Origin: Fistulifera solaris
Taxonomy: Eukaryota; Bacillariophyta; Bacillariophyceae; Naviculales; Stauroneidaceae
Direction of reading: 5' to 3'
Assembly (NCBI GenBank): GCA_030295235.1
Contig: AP026132.1
Span: 1,239,501 to 1,303,500 of the forward strand
DNA: 64,000 bases
In this document: positions 52,370 through 63,182 of the stretch, piece by piece
Layout: every line of letters starts with the position of its first letter
Numbering within the stretch: the first letter of the stretch is position 1
The notes under the pieces: model-generated
The model's database searches: none
The model's input: only the letters and a program-made list of their open reading frames with translations
What the model was told of the DNA's origin: nothing
Made by a program: the position numbers and the translations under genes

Positions 52370-53775
52370 ATGTGTCCTCCGGAACTCAAGCAACGACATA
52401 TTGCCAAGACTATGACATCGCAAAACCATGAAAGTGCGAATCCTTTTCCTTCATCATCATCAACAACAACTACAACTCCTCTTACAACAACCGCCTCACG
52501 TCCGCGAAAGACATTACAAGATCGCAAACGAATCCCCTTTAGTATTTATTTGACAGTCATTGTGTGTTTCTTGTTGCAATTTGCGGCGGGTGTGTGGAAT
52601 GCATCGACTTTAAGTCTCTGGAAAGGCAGTATGTGCACTGCCTGGGAAACGTTTCTACACCATGTTTACTATTTAGGACAGCCGCCGTCGTCGACAACGA
52701 CTCCTTCAACACAACGAGAATACGCACAAACGGTTGTATTGGCATTCTTGACTTTATCGGTCGCTTACGTCTTTTTCTTGGCCCCTTTGAAAGCAGGATT
52801 GTGGACGGGCCAACGAGCGAAACGACATTTCGTGCATCGTTACGGAGGTTTGACGTATATGCTGCAATATGCGGCAGCGTGGCTGGAGTTTGGGTCGAAA
52901 TACAACCCGTCTTCGAATATTACTCATTTCATTAGTATCAATGGTGCGTACGAAGTAGATCAGTCCTCGTCTCGTGCAAAGCGAGCTCTTTGTCCTCATA
53001 TTCATTCTTTCCATCACACAGGACTCGTGCAAGGCATTAGTGCTTTCGTTTCCTTCAAAGTATTGCCAGAATTGGAAGACGCTGGATATATTTCTGATAA
53101 AGCGGTGTTGAGTCGCAACTTTGTGCACGAGAACATCTTCTTTACTCTCATGGTGTACTTTGGTTCGATCTACTATCAACCCTCGTATCGTGCGCAATTG
53201 CAGTCAAGCACATTGGGGCGTGTCTTGGAAGCGCTCTTTGTTTTTTGGCCCTATGTGCTCATTCGGATATGGTTCCCCATTACGCGTTTCCGTAATGCAG
53301 GAACGACACACAATGGCCGTACGAAACTCAATCAAACCTTTTATGAGATATCCACAGTTCTCATTAAAATCTTCTTTCTCTGGGCCAAGTACTTTCTTGG
53401 ATTCTACATCAACTTCTTGGTGTATCTGGATCTCTTGTCGCCGCAACAATGGCAATTTGTGCACGGGCTCTATTTGTTAAATGCGGGGACCGTCAGTTTG
53501 GCGGTCTTTTGCACACCATGCGCTTCAAGAAAGTGCTGCCGCCCAAAGTTACCATGTCGATTTATTTGTTGCAGATTTATTTGACGTTCGTGGCCATTCC
53601 CATGGCGTATCCCATCTTTGTGGAACACTTGCCCTTGTGCGGATTGACGCTGGCTGGATTGCTATGCAACATGACGCGCAGTCGAGCTGTACATGCGATG
53701 TGGTGTGGGGCCACCATGCTACTGCTATGTCGACGAGATTATTCACAATACTTGGGACAACCCATTGAATGGTAA
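52370..53775 (+). CDS. Unknown multipass membrane protein
   Basis: The ATG at 52370 (or 52412) starts a Ser/Thr-rich cytosolic tail. About seven hydrophobic segments follow, including FSIYLTVIVCFLLQFAAGVW, TVVLAFLTLSVAYVFFLAPL, LIKIFFLWAKYFLGFYINFL and MSIYLLQIYLTFVAIPMAYP. A histidine motif (HIHSFHHTGLVQG) and WLEFGSKYN sit between spans. One base is missing in the T4 run at 53507-53510, between VSLAVF and LHTMRFKK; inserting it gives 469 codons. I do not recognise the family. It converges on the proline-rich protein gene with 125 bases between stops. Confidence 0.7.
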
Positions 53776-53900
53776 AAAAGTATTGGACATGTTAACGACC
53801 CAAATACTAGACTAAGAAGGAAAATACAGCCAGAATATTATAATGTAACACGCACACTTCTCTCTACAAAATGACACACACGCATTTGTATTCTGTCACT

Positions 53901-54934
53901 TCAAATATAGGATCCGTTTTGGTGACGGTGCGTATTTTCTGCGACGGAGGAGCCGGAACCGCTTTCTTTCACAACTCGTTGCACGGGCATCGGCGGTGCT
54001 GATTCGGTGACGACGGGCGCTTCGGAAGGGGGTTCCTCGTCCTCTTTCTCTCCCGTCAATGAAATGCCGGTCGGTTTTAGTTTCGCCTTGGCAAAGGTAG
54101 GCGGAGAAGCTGGCGACGTCGGTGACAGGGGCGTTTCGTCGGCTTTTCGCAATTGCGCTTGTTGAAAGGCTGGTGGACGTGAGGGTACGTCCTTTTGTCA
54201 GAGTAATCTCTCGCTTTGGCTATCGGCTCTTCGGGCTTTTTCGAAAACCATGCTTTCTTTTTCGGTTCGGTCGGTGCATTGTCTCCTGCCGTGGTAGTCG
54301 CTGTAGCACTTGGTTTGACTTGGACGGGTTTCGGTGGGGGAGGTGCTAAAGGTTCCGATGCAATGGGTCGCATCTTCATTTCAGAAGGCGATGCAGTTTC
54401 TTCTTGAGACGCTCCACCATGTAGTCGATTGTGTCGACGCGCAGCCATAAGAGCGACCTGTTCTGCTAAGGTCGACGTCGGGGCATTCAATGGCTTTGAT
54501 TGCGAAGGCAAGACATCTTCGATATGTTTTCGAACGGGCTCTTCTGCGGGCAAGTCGCCACCTACACGGGCATTCCGCTTAGCCGCCATGGCAAGAATCT
54601 CATTGTTGAGTGATGCGTTCCCACCGCCACCCATCAATGGATGCGGAGGACGAGACGCTCGTGCACTATTTTCGTTACTATCACCGTCAACGACTGCTAG
54701 TTGTTTCGAAGGTCGAGGATCCTCCGTCGGATTTTCTATTCGCTTTTGTTCCATCTTCTTGGCTGCTTCTGCTAACATGCTTTTAGCGCCGGCACCTCCG
54801 AAAAGAGGATGCGGAGGTCGTCCTAGAGACGTAGCAACCAAAGATTGATGTGAAAGTGACAGGTCATAGTGAGAAAAGGCTACGAAAAAGGCACTTTTAC
54901 GGCAAAGCAAGCAGTTTAACTAACCTTCTGCCAT
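53901..54934 (-). CDS. Proline-rich protein with repeated RPPHPL(F/M)GG motifs
   Basis: Exon 1 is only ten bases (54925-54934, MAE plus one base), joined over a 102-base intron (GTTAGT ... CTAG) to exon 2 (53901-54822). The motif RPPHPLFGG occurs at the very start and again as RPPHPLMGG about 55 residues later. Each is followed by a basic helix (LAEAAKKMEQKR, then ILAMAAKRNARVGG); a third helix, VALMAARRHNRLHGG, follows without the motif. The rest is Pro/Ser-rich (APPPPKPVQV, SPTSPASPP) and disordered. The composition recalls actin-cytoskeleton adaptors, but no WH2 motif is convincing. One base is missing near 54193-54196; inserting it gives 311 codons. It is transcribed divergently from the silicon transporter. 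Confidence 0.6.
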
Positions 54935-55608
54935 GATGAAGCAGTCTATTTCGCGATTTTATAGAGTAATGAAGAATAAATGCGGTGAGAATGGTTGAAT
55001 GACCGTACTACTGGTAGGTATTGGCATAAACAAAGAAAAAAGATCCTTGAAAGTTTGCAAGAGACATGGCAAGACTGGAAAAGTCATTTTGGCATCCGAT
55101 TGAAGTTCGTTAAGGATAAAGCTAGCAAGGAAGCAAGAAACGTTGGGTGACCATACGGTATTCAAAGCTCTAAGAGTCAATGTTTAACGGCATATCAAAC
55201 CGTAAACCTTGTTTGCTTGTTATTTATCGGGTGCCTTATGAATTTTACTTAGTGCAAGAGACATTGCTTTTCTCCACCTCATTGACAAAAACGTTATTCT
55301 ACGGCAACACAACTTTCATCGTTGGCTTTTCTTTAACGCTAACCGCCAATTTAACTTCTTCATCGCGTCCTTTCTTAGCGAAACACGAACGATAACGCCT
55401 CGATGATAGGAAGTTGGTCGCCGGTCAATCTTGGTTTCAAACCGTCTTCAAAATTCAGCGACAGATTTTTCAAAGGCAATCAGCGACAACTGCATTATGA
55501 GAGATGCCTTTCCTCTTCCTCTGTTCCCACAAATTTTCGCAGCATCAATCCGAACAGAACGAAAAACGGAATAACTCTTTCACATCGATCATCAAACGCT
55601 AAATCAAA
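54935..55608. other. Divergent intergenic region before the silicon transporter
   Basis: About 670 bases that must include both promoters. No repeat or RNA gene was recognised, and small open frames at 54959-55663 are unsupported. Confidence 0.5.
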
Positions 55609-57163
55609 ATGGGAGAAACTGTCTGGCACAAGATTCAGTATGTCTACTCGACATGCTTGTTGATTTTCTCTTCCGTCATCGTCATGGCGCTCATCTTTAG
55701 TGAGAACACGAAAGTGGCTGCTGACGTTCATCCTGCCTTTGCCTTCGTCTTGATTTGGGTCGCTTTGCTCTGGCTTTCGATGGTGGAAGGAGGACAGGCT
55801 TCTCTTGTCGGTCTTCCTCCAATCGACCGTGATCTTTACAAGGAGTCTCATCCTATCACTCATCAGATTTGTGAGATCGCTCATAAAGGAGACAACTTGA
55901 ACCGTTACCTTATGGGTCGTCAGTTCATGGTATTGGCGTTAGTCTTCACTACGAACATGTGCGGAGGTCCTCTTGAAAATGCTGACGTTCTTGGCCTTCC
56001 CAGCATCGTCAACAAAATCTTCCTCGACTCGGGTATGGCTATGTTCTTTATGGCCGCCATGATTGGTCAGCTCGCGGCTCAAGTCAACGCCTCGCGCTGC
56101 ATGCTTGATTACATCAACACCCACTTCATGACCTTCACTCTCTACGTGGCTAACGCAATCGAGGCCTCTGGTTTGCTGCATGCTTCCTACTTGATTCAGA
56201 GTATCTTTGGCTTGCTTGGCAGTCCTACCGAGTCGTTTGAACCCCCTCGCACGGGAATGACTCTTGTTTTGCACTGGGCTCGTGTGGCCATGTCTGTTGG
56301 GATTCTTGCCTTCGCCTTTGCTGTGACTCTGTCGGCTCTGTTCCAGGGAAAGACGACCATGTGGGAAAGTGTGCCTGGTTTTGCTGCGGTAATCCTCTTC
56401 TTTGTATTCATGAGCATTGTTGGTATGCTTGAGGGTATGCAGATTGCTTTCTTTGCGGTTGCCAAAATGACTCCAGAGGAGCGCGCTACTCGTCCCTGGG
56501 CCAAGCGCACATGTGATTTGCTGTTTGGCGGATCGGGTCGCAACTTGCCCGGGTTCATGGTGGGACGTCAGATGTGTGTCACCCTTTGCTTCTTCATCGT
56601 TGCCCGTGTCACCACTGTCAAGTTGGAGGACGGAGAAACGAACATCTTTGGTGTCTCCAACCAGTTGCAAGAGTTCTTCAACACAGGTTTGCTTGGGGCC
56701 ATCATCACGACCATCGTCGGCTCTATCACTTGGCAGTTGGCTGCTTCTGCTTTCCCTCTTGCCTTCTTGTCGACTCCCATCACTTACATTTTGCTTCGCA
56801 TCTGTTTGTTACTTGAGGCTACTGGTCTCTGCTCCGGATCGTGGGTCATCGCCAAGATTCATAAAGCTTTTGCTCACTTCAAGTTTGATGAGGTCTACGT
56901 CGGAACTGCCGAGGAACGTGCTGCCAAGAAACACAAAGATGGTGACTACAATGTCAAGCCCGGTCACATGTACCCCGGAGTCCCTGTCATGCCCCCCTAC
57001 CACGGAGTACAAATTCACCTTGGACGAAATTGACACGCTTCAAGCTGAGCTCAAAGAGCATAAAGAGGAAATTGAGGAACGCATTCGTCAGTTGGAGAAT
57101 CAGCGTTTGCGTTTGACAAGTGGCGCTCGTCCTGAACAGAAGGATACGACTGATCATGTCTAA
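55609..57163 (+). CDS. SIT: Silicon transporter (SIT) with a frame break before its C-terminal coiled coil
   Basis: SITs are diatom plasma-membrane sodium-coupled carriers of silicic acid. The family signature is complete: EGGQ (60-63) with GRQ (103-105) in the first half, and EGMQ (275-278) with GRQ (319-321) in the second, consistent with the two inverted five-helix halves. About ten membrane spans occur up to residue 410. The first frame ends at 57033 after HLGRN. However the next frame continues with TLDEIDTLQAELKEHKEEI and further heptads, the coiled coil expected at SIT C-termini. One extra C in the C6 run at 56992-56997 explains the break, and removing it gives 518 codons. Intact function is likely if this is an error. 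Confidence 0.9.
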
Positions 57164-57399
57164 GGGTAGAAGATTTCAGTTTTGAGCTCTTCCCAGGAGA
57201 TTGGAAGGCCTCGAATAGCACCGTAACGTAACCATTTATGTAACTTTGTGAGTTTCACTTGCATCTATGCTGTTTTCGAGAGTTGATTGTCGACGAAGAT
57301 GTCATTATCACGCGTTTTTGCTTGTGCTATTATTAATACACCGAAGCGGTTTACGAAATATGTAATTTTTTTGACCGCTCCTTAATTTAGTTTGACTTT

Positions 57400-60300
57400 T
57401 CAAGGCTGACCCTTCGCTTGATTTAAAGCTACTCGCAAGGCTTCACAAGTGTCTTTGGCATCTCCGAGAAGAACATCTGTGTTGTCTTTAAACAAGATGG
57501 GATTCTGCATACCAGCGTACCCAGTATTTCCAACAGAGCGCTTCATTACAATTACTTGACCACTTTTCCAAACACGGAGAACGGGCATGCCATAAATGCT
57601 GCAAGAGGGATCGTCTTCTGCAGCTGACGAGACAGTATCGGACGCTATTGTTTTGTGTATTGATGCAAAATGTCAGAAAATTGCAATCGACACATTGATT
57701 TGAGTCACAAAGTCCTTACCTCCAATAACAAGGGTCACATCTACATCAGGAAAGTCGTCATTTATTTCTTCCATTTCGAAAACCATATCATACGGAACAC
57801 CGGCCTCGGCCAACAAGACGTTCAATTGCCCCGGCATTCGTCCAGCAACGGGGTGGATACCGAACCGAACTTCCTTGCCCATGCTTTTTAGTGATTTAGC
57901 TATTTCCGCAATGGCGAACTGTGCTTGGGCAACGGCAAGACCGTATCCAGGTGTGATCATGATTGATTTTGCTTCCATAAGAGTATTAATTGTGTCATCC
58001 ACCGTGGTTATAGTGACTTCTCCTTCCATATCGGACGAGCTATCAATCGCTTTTGGAGCTACAGATCCTGCTCCACCAAGAATGACACTAACGACATTAC
58101 GACCCATAGCTTCGCACATAATCCAGGTGAGAATTGCACCGCTGAAACCAATCAGCGCACCTACTTCAGCAAGCAGTGGATTTCCTAGTAAAAAACCTTC
58201 GGCGCATAGAGCCCAACCCGAGTAGGAGTTCAAAATAGTAATCACTACAGGCATATCAGCTCCACCGATGCTCGCCGTTAAATGCCATCCTAGAAGAGAG
58301 GACACAGCTGCCACCAGACCTAAAGATCCCAGCTGTACCGTTTCAGCATCGAATCCGGTCCCCAACAGAGCTGGATTCAAAAATGTAGCCATACCGAGGG
58401 TGCACGCTGCGACCATAGCGAGATTGAGCTGATCGCGCCCGGGGAGTTGCAACGGCTTGCTGCTCATCATCTCGGCCAGTTTCGCGAAGGCTACCACAGA
58501 TCCAGCAAAGGTCACCCCACCAATGAATGTTGCTAGGTATATAGCTGCCATGGTTCCTATACCTAACATCGAAGGATCTGACAAGAATTCTCCAGCAGCC
58601 CCCGCCATTGCCGCTAGACCGACTAAGCTATGGAACGCAGCCACCGTCTGCGGCAGTTCCGTAGGCCCGACCTTGGACGCAACGCTACTGCCAATAATTC
58701 CTCCTGTTGCCGCAAGCAGACCCGCTTGCTGAAATGCTGATACACTTGCCTCTGCAGTAACCATATCGGCAGCCGTCGCTGCCAAGCCAAATGTTACACC
58801 AGCCATCCCAAGCACGTTACCCGTGCGAGCAGTTTGCTGATCGGCGAGTCCAGCAATGCCTGAGATACAACACAAAGCCGCTGCAATCGCCGTCGTTCCA
58901 GCCATAACGGGCAGTCCAGCACCATTCACGAATAAAGTTCCTGCTAAACCACTTAACAGCAATACAGCGGGAATTGTATACAATTCGAAATAATCCTTTG
59001 GGTCGGTCGGACGACGAAACAAATCCAGCATTTTGCCACTGACAGAAAACCCGCCGACAATGTTGACGAAACTGAGTGCGACTGCAGCTGCCCCCATCCA
59101 ATGTGCAGGAGAGTCAGGGATCAGACCAGTAGTTTCCTCTGCGTTATGACCAAGCAATAACATTCCGCCGACTGCAGTCATCCCGCTAATAGCATTGGTG
59201 ACAGCCATGAGGGGAGAATGCAAAGCGGGCGCAACACCCCATACAACCTGATATCCAGCAAGACCCGCAAGAGCGAAACTCGCCAACAGACTGACACTGC
59301 TCATATCATTAGTATTCAAACCAAAAGCAACCAAAGCGGCGGCCGCTAAACTGGCTATTCCAGTATTCCGGATGACTGCAGAGCGCTGGTCTCGTGCGGC
59401 TTTTTCTGTTTGCTGCTCGGGAGTCAAAATGACTTCTACTGCTGTCGTAGCCGATGGCGGCGGCGGTGGGGGTGCAAATGGTTTAATTTGGTCCGGCCAG
59501 CGAGCTTGACCATCCACGGCAATAAGCATATTTTGAACCGCATCGTCGTTTAAATCAATTTGCAAATGTCCCTTAATCTTGGTTGTCTGCGGTCCCATGC
59601 TGAGAACAAACTTCGCAATATTGTTGGCAAACATGTTGCTAGCCGTGGAAGCCAAACGACTGGGCATATCTGTATAACCGATGATCTTGACACCCTTATC
59701 GGTTGTGATGACCTTGTTTGGTTGTGTCGCAGCCACATTGCCACCGTTCGCCGCCGCAAGATCAACACAAACCGATCCTGGTTTCATGACACTCAACATC
59801 TCTTCGTCTACCAGAATGGGTGCTTTCTTACCAGGAATCAAAGCTGTCGTAATGATAATATCAACGTCCTTGGCCTGTTCCAGCATGAGCGCCGCTTGTG
59901 CTTTCTTGTATCCGTCACTCATTTCTTTGGCGTACCCTCCGGCGCCACTTCCATCTTCCTCATAATCGACTTCCAGAAAAGTAGCACCCATGCTTTCTAC
60001 TTGTTCTTTTGTGACAGGACGTACATCAAAAGCCCGAACGATGGCTCCCATATTCTTGGCTGTCTGAATGGCGGCAAGGCCCGCAACCCCTGCACCCAAA
60101 ACGAGAACTTTGGCTGGAGGCACTTTGCCTGCTGCAGTCATCTGACCGGCAAAGAAACGAGGAAACTCTTCGGCCGCTTCAATAACAGCACGATATCCGG
60201 CAATGTTGGCTTGCGAGGAAAGAGTATCAAATGCCTGTCCACGCGACAGAAGACGAGGTACACAATCCAAGGCGAAGACAGTTGTTTTTTGTTCGACAAG

Positions 60301-60888
60301 ACTTCGGTATAGATCTGTATGAATCGCTGGTTGAATAGTGGCAATAAGAGCTTTTCCTGCTAGCTTCGGAATCTCATCTTCATTTGGCGGGCGAACCTTG
60401 GTGAAAAGATCGGCTACTTCGAAAACCTGTTCACCTTTGAGTACGACGGCACCTGCTTCTAAGTAGGCAGCATCACTGAAGGAAGCATTTTCCCCCGCTG
60501 TATAGAAAGGTCAGTGTTAGATCAGTATACCGACTGCTGTAAGTCGCGAGGGGAAGTCTTTCTCATCCAATAACGTACCTCCGGATTGTACGACGACTTG
60601 AAAGCCTGCCTTGACCAAATTCTTGACACTATCGGGAGTTTGAGAGACCCGATTCTCTCCCTCGAATGTTTCTTTGAGAACACCAATCGTTATATCTGGA
60701 TAGGGGATCGATTTTCCTACCACAACTTTGGGCTCAGGAATACCCATCAAATCAAACTGGACTTTCTTTTTGTTGTCAATCGTCGACAGCAACGACGTCA
60801 CAGGACGCGCAACTGGTGTGTACGGTGTCACCCATGCTTGCGTGCTCGACGAGGCGAGAAAGAAGAACGATAAGAGCAATGCCTTCAT
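57400..60888 (-). CDS. PNT: Fused proton-translocating NAD(P) transhydrogenase
   Basis: It couples hydride transfer between NADH and NADP to proton movement across a membrane. Three exons (60579-60888, 57720-60497, 57400-57644) with 81- and 75-base introns give 1110 residues. The order is alpha ([44 protein letters not shown]), membrane domain (about a dozen spans), then beta ([42 protein letters not shown]). The N-terminus [19 protein letters not shown] is a signal peptide with Trp after the putative cleavage, one of the residues allowed in diatom plastid targeting, so a plastid location is possible; a mitochondrial one is not excluded. It converges on the silicon transporter. Confidence 0.9.
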
Positions 60889-61514
60889 GATAGAAAACTC
60901 TTTTCAACCTTTTCACTCTTTCTCAGCAGAAACTGATTGCTGTAAAAGATGGAACAAAAAAGAGATCTTTTGACGTGTTTTTTTCTTCCTCTCATGTGAC
61001 AATAATTGCACCGCCAAGAAAGGGTTCGCTTCATGTGTCAACGCGATGTTTTTTTGACGCGAAGATAATAATTATCCACGCAACGACTAACAGAGCGACA
61101 GGGTATCTTTGCTATCAGAAAAGCAGATGGCAAACGACAGTGTAGTACCGGTAGGAAACGAAAGTCTACAGAAAAAGTATTCTTCAATCTACAAAGTCCG
61201 AAACCAGTGACGTCGCAGAACAAGGAACGTTTTCTCTGCTTCGTGCTTCGTGCTTCGTTCTTCCGTCTCACTTTTCAAAATAATAAATCTAGCTAGATAG
61301 CTCACAGCGCCCGAGCTAGAATGAAAGAATAGTTTGAGTCTTTTTTACGTCTAGCGATCTAGTAAATCCGGTGCAAGCGCTTTCGAAACTTCGTTAATGA
61401 AACGTGCATCCATGCTCCATGTGTCCTGACTTGAAGCCACGTATATGAATAGTCCAACTTCGCATTCGCAGCAATTACTTTAGTCGTCTGTAAACAGATC
61501 AGCACGGCACCTTA
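60889..61514. other. Intergenic, no gene seen
   Basis: It contains the 5' region of the transhydrogenase and the 3' flank of phosphofructokinase. A GCTTCGTGCTTCGTGCTTCG tract is at about 61239-61258. Confidence 0.5.
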
Positions 61515-63182
61515 TCAATGTAGGAAACGCTTGCAGTGCGGAAGACAAATTTCACCCTTTGAATTACACAAGTCACATCTATTTGGATTAGGCTGTCCGG
61601 TCAGCGACAAGACTCTTTCCCACAATAACCCGTTTGGATCCAATTTCTGAGGACTTGTTGCGACAAGAAGAGGTATGGGAATGTAAACACCATGACTGTT
61701 CACCTGACCCACGGAAAAAGCTGTGTAGCCACACATGGCTCCATGGACCGCGTTTTGCGCCAGTTCGGTACAATATACCGTATCCAATGCGTTGGCCGGT
61801 ACCGAACGAACCATGTAAGAAGGATCAATGTAACGGACAGTGCATTCCAGTCCCTTCTCATGAAAATGCTCCTGAATTTTCGTTTTAATGTATTCGCCAA
61901 TGGGTGGCAGCTTCTTATTACCACGATTGTCTTTTCCCGGTGGCGGTCCAAGAATTTCTTCTCCTGCACCTTCCGCAACAACGACCACTGCATATTTCTT
62001 TTCTTCCACGCGCTTTTCTAGAAAGTGAAGAATACCATCCTGTCCCTCCAATATGATGGGGACTTCAGGAATCAATACGCAATCGACATCACCACTCCCC
62101 AGCGCAGCGTATGCGGTCAAGTATCCGGCGGACCGGCCCATCAGCTTCACCACGGTGATGCCTCTCGGACTTACGCACATGCTCTCGGTTTTGGCGGTTC
62201 GAATACTGGCTTGGGCTGCTTCAACGCTGCTCAAGAAGCCGAATGAACGATCAATGTAGTCGACATCATTGTCAATAGTTTTCGGAATGCCCACCAAAGA
62301 CACGTTCAAGTTTTGCTTCATGCACTCTTCGTGAATACTTAGAATTGCTCTGTGTGTACCATCGCCTCCAATCACGTAGAGCTGCGATATATCTTTCTCC
62401 TGAAGAAAGCAAACTATCTTTTCAATATCGAAACCACCGCGACCACTGCGAAGGACTGTACCCCCCTCATGATGAATATCCTCCACGAACTCGTTGGTCA
62501 AGAGGATCGGCTCAAAGTCTTTCAAACCAAGAAAGCCTCGAAATCCTCCACGGATCCCCCAAACTTGGTTGGCACCATAGGCGCTACAAAGACTGTGAGT
62601 CAGCTCGCGAATTACATTGTTGATACCAGGACTGAGTCCACCACAGGTCACGATCGCAGCATTGACACGCGACGGACTGAAATGCAATAGTTCACGAGGA
62701 CCAGCGCGAACGAACGCACGTGATAGAGAAACCAATTCAGGTGTTCGGACGACATCCAAGTAAACTACATCGTCATCGCTGAAGTATTCATTGTAGTCAA
62801 AGGAAATACACTGCGAGGACGTTGGTTCCGATAAATCCGTGCGGCTCGTATCCCAATCCTTTTGATCTTGAAAGTATTTTGGAGGGTGCACAGGAATGGG
62901 CTTGAAAAGTTCCACACGACTGTTGCAAGTGTTATCCGAAGAAAAGTATTCGCGCAATGATTCTAGTTTTGCTACAAAGACCTTTTTCACGACAAGATGC
63001 TCCTCCGTGTGGGCTTCAAACCCGGCCCGAGAAAGATAGCCCTCCAGTTGAGCCCGATCTTCCTCTTGATTCAAAATACCGTGTGAAGAACCTCGGAAAA
63101 AATGATTGATAGTCTCCTGCTCTTGCACCATGGTTCTTACGTTTTCGAGAAGAGGATCGTATTCCAGCTTTATTGTTGCCAT
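61515..63182 (-). CDS. PFK: Plant-type 6-phosphofructokinase
   Basis: It phosphorylates fructose 6-phosphate in glycolysis. The intronless 555-residue protein has a long N-terminal extension (about 170 residues) and then the plant-type catalytic domain: VTCGGLSPGINNVIREL (178-194), IGGDGTH (271-277), PKTIDND (300-306) with the catalytic Asp, and MGRSAGY (348-354). Gly at the position after GGD and Lys in PKTIDND are the combination associated with ATP-dependent plant enzymes rather than PPi-dependent ones. The C-terminus holds CDLCNSKGEICLPHC, a four-cysteine cluster of possible redox or metal role. No targeting peptide is evident, so a cytosolic enzyme is likely. Confidence 0.88.
   Translation of the reverse strand: MATIKLEYDPLLENVRTMVQEQETINHFFRGSSHGILNQEEDRAQLEGYLSRAGFEAHTEEHLVVKKVFVAKLESLREYFSSDNTCNSRVELFKPIPVHPPKYFQDQKDWDTSRTDLSEPTSSQCISFDYNEYFSDDDVVYLDVVRTPELVSLSRAFVRAGPRELLHFSPSRVNAAIVTCGGLSPGINNVIRELTHSLCSAYGANQVWGIRGGFRGFLGLKDFEPILLTNEFVEDIHHEGGTVLRSGRGGFDIEKIVCFLQEKDISQLYVIGGDGTHRAILSIHEECMKQNLNVSLVGIPKTIDNDVDYIDRSFGFLSSVEAAQASIRTAKTESMCVSPRGITVVKLMGRSAGYLTAYAALGSGDVDCVLIPEVPIILEGQDGILHFLEKRVEEKKYAVVVVAEGAGEEILGPPPGKDNRGNKKLPPIGEYIKTKIQEHFHEKGLECTVRYIDPSYMVRSVPANALDTVYCTELAQNAVHGAMCGYTAFSVGQVNSHGVYIPIPLLVATSPQKLDPNGLLWERVLSLTGQPNPNRCDLCNSKGEICLPHCKRFLH

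Noticed and set aside
55939-56670. Antisense frame of 243 codons opposite the silicon transporter
   Set aside because: Composition (His, Arg, Ser, Gln-rich) is that of the complement of a membrane-protein gene, and no family feature appears.
56513-57163. Second plus-strand frame of 216 codons
   Set aside because: Only its last 55 or so codons are real, as the C-terminal continuation of the silicon transporter after the frame break.
795-57163. Programmed translational frameshifting
   Set aside because: Breaks go in both directions, lack a shared slippery sequence or stop codon, and coincide often with homopolymers, as sequencing errors do.
60498-60530. 33-base intron in the transhydrogenase gene
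   Set aside because: A donor further upstream (GTACGT at 60578) gives an 81-base intron and joins QSG to [12 protein letters not shown], matching the family exactly; the short version would leave 16 extra residues.
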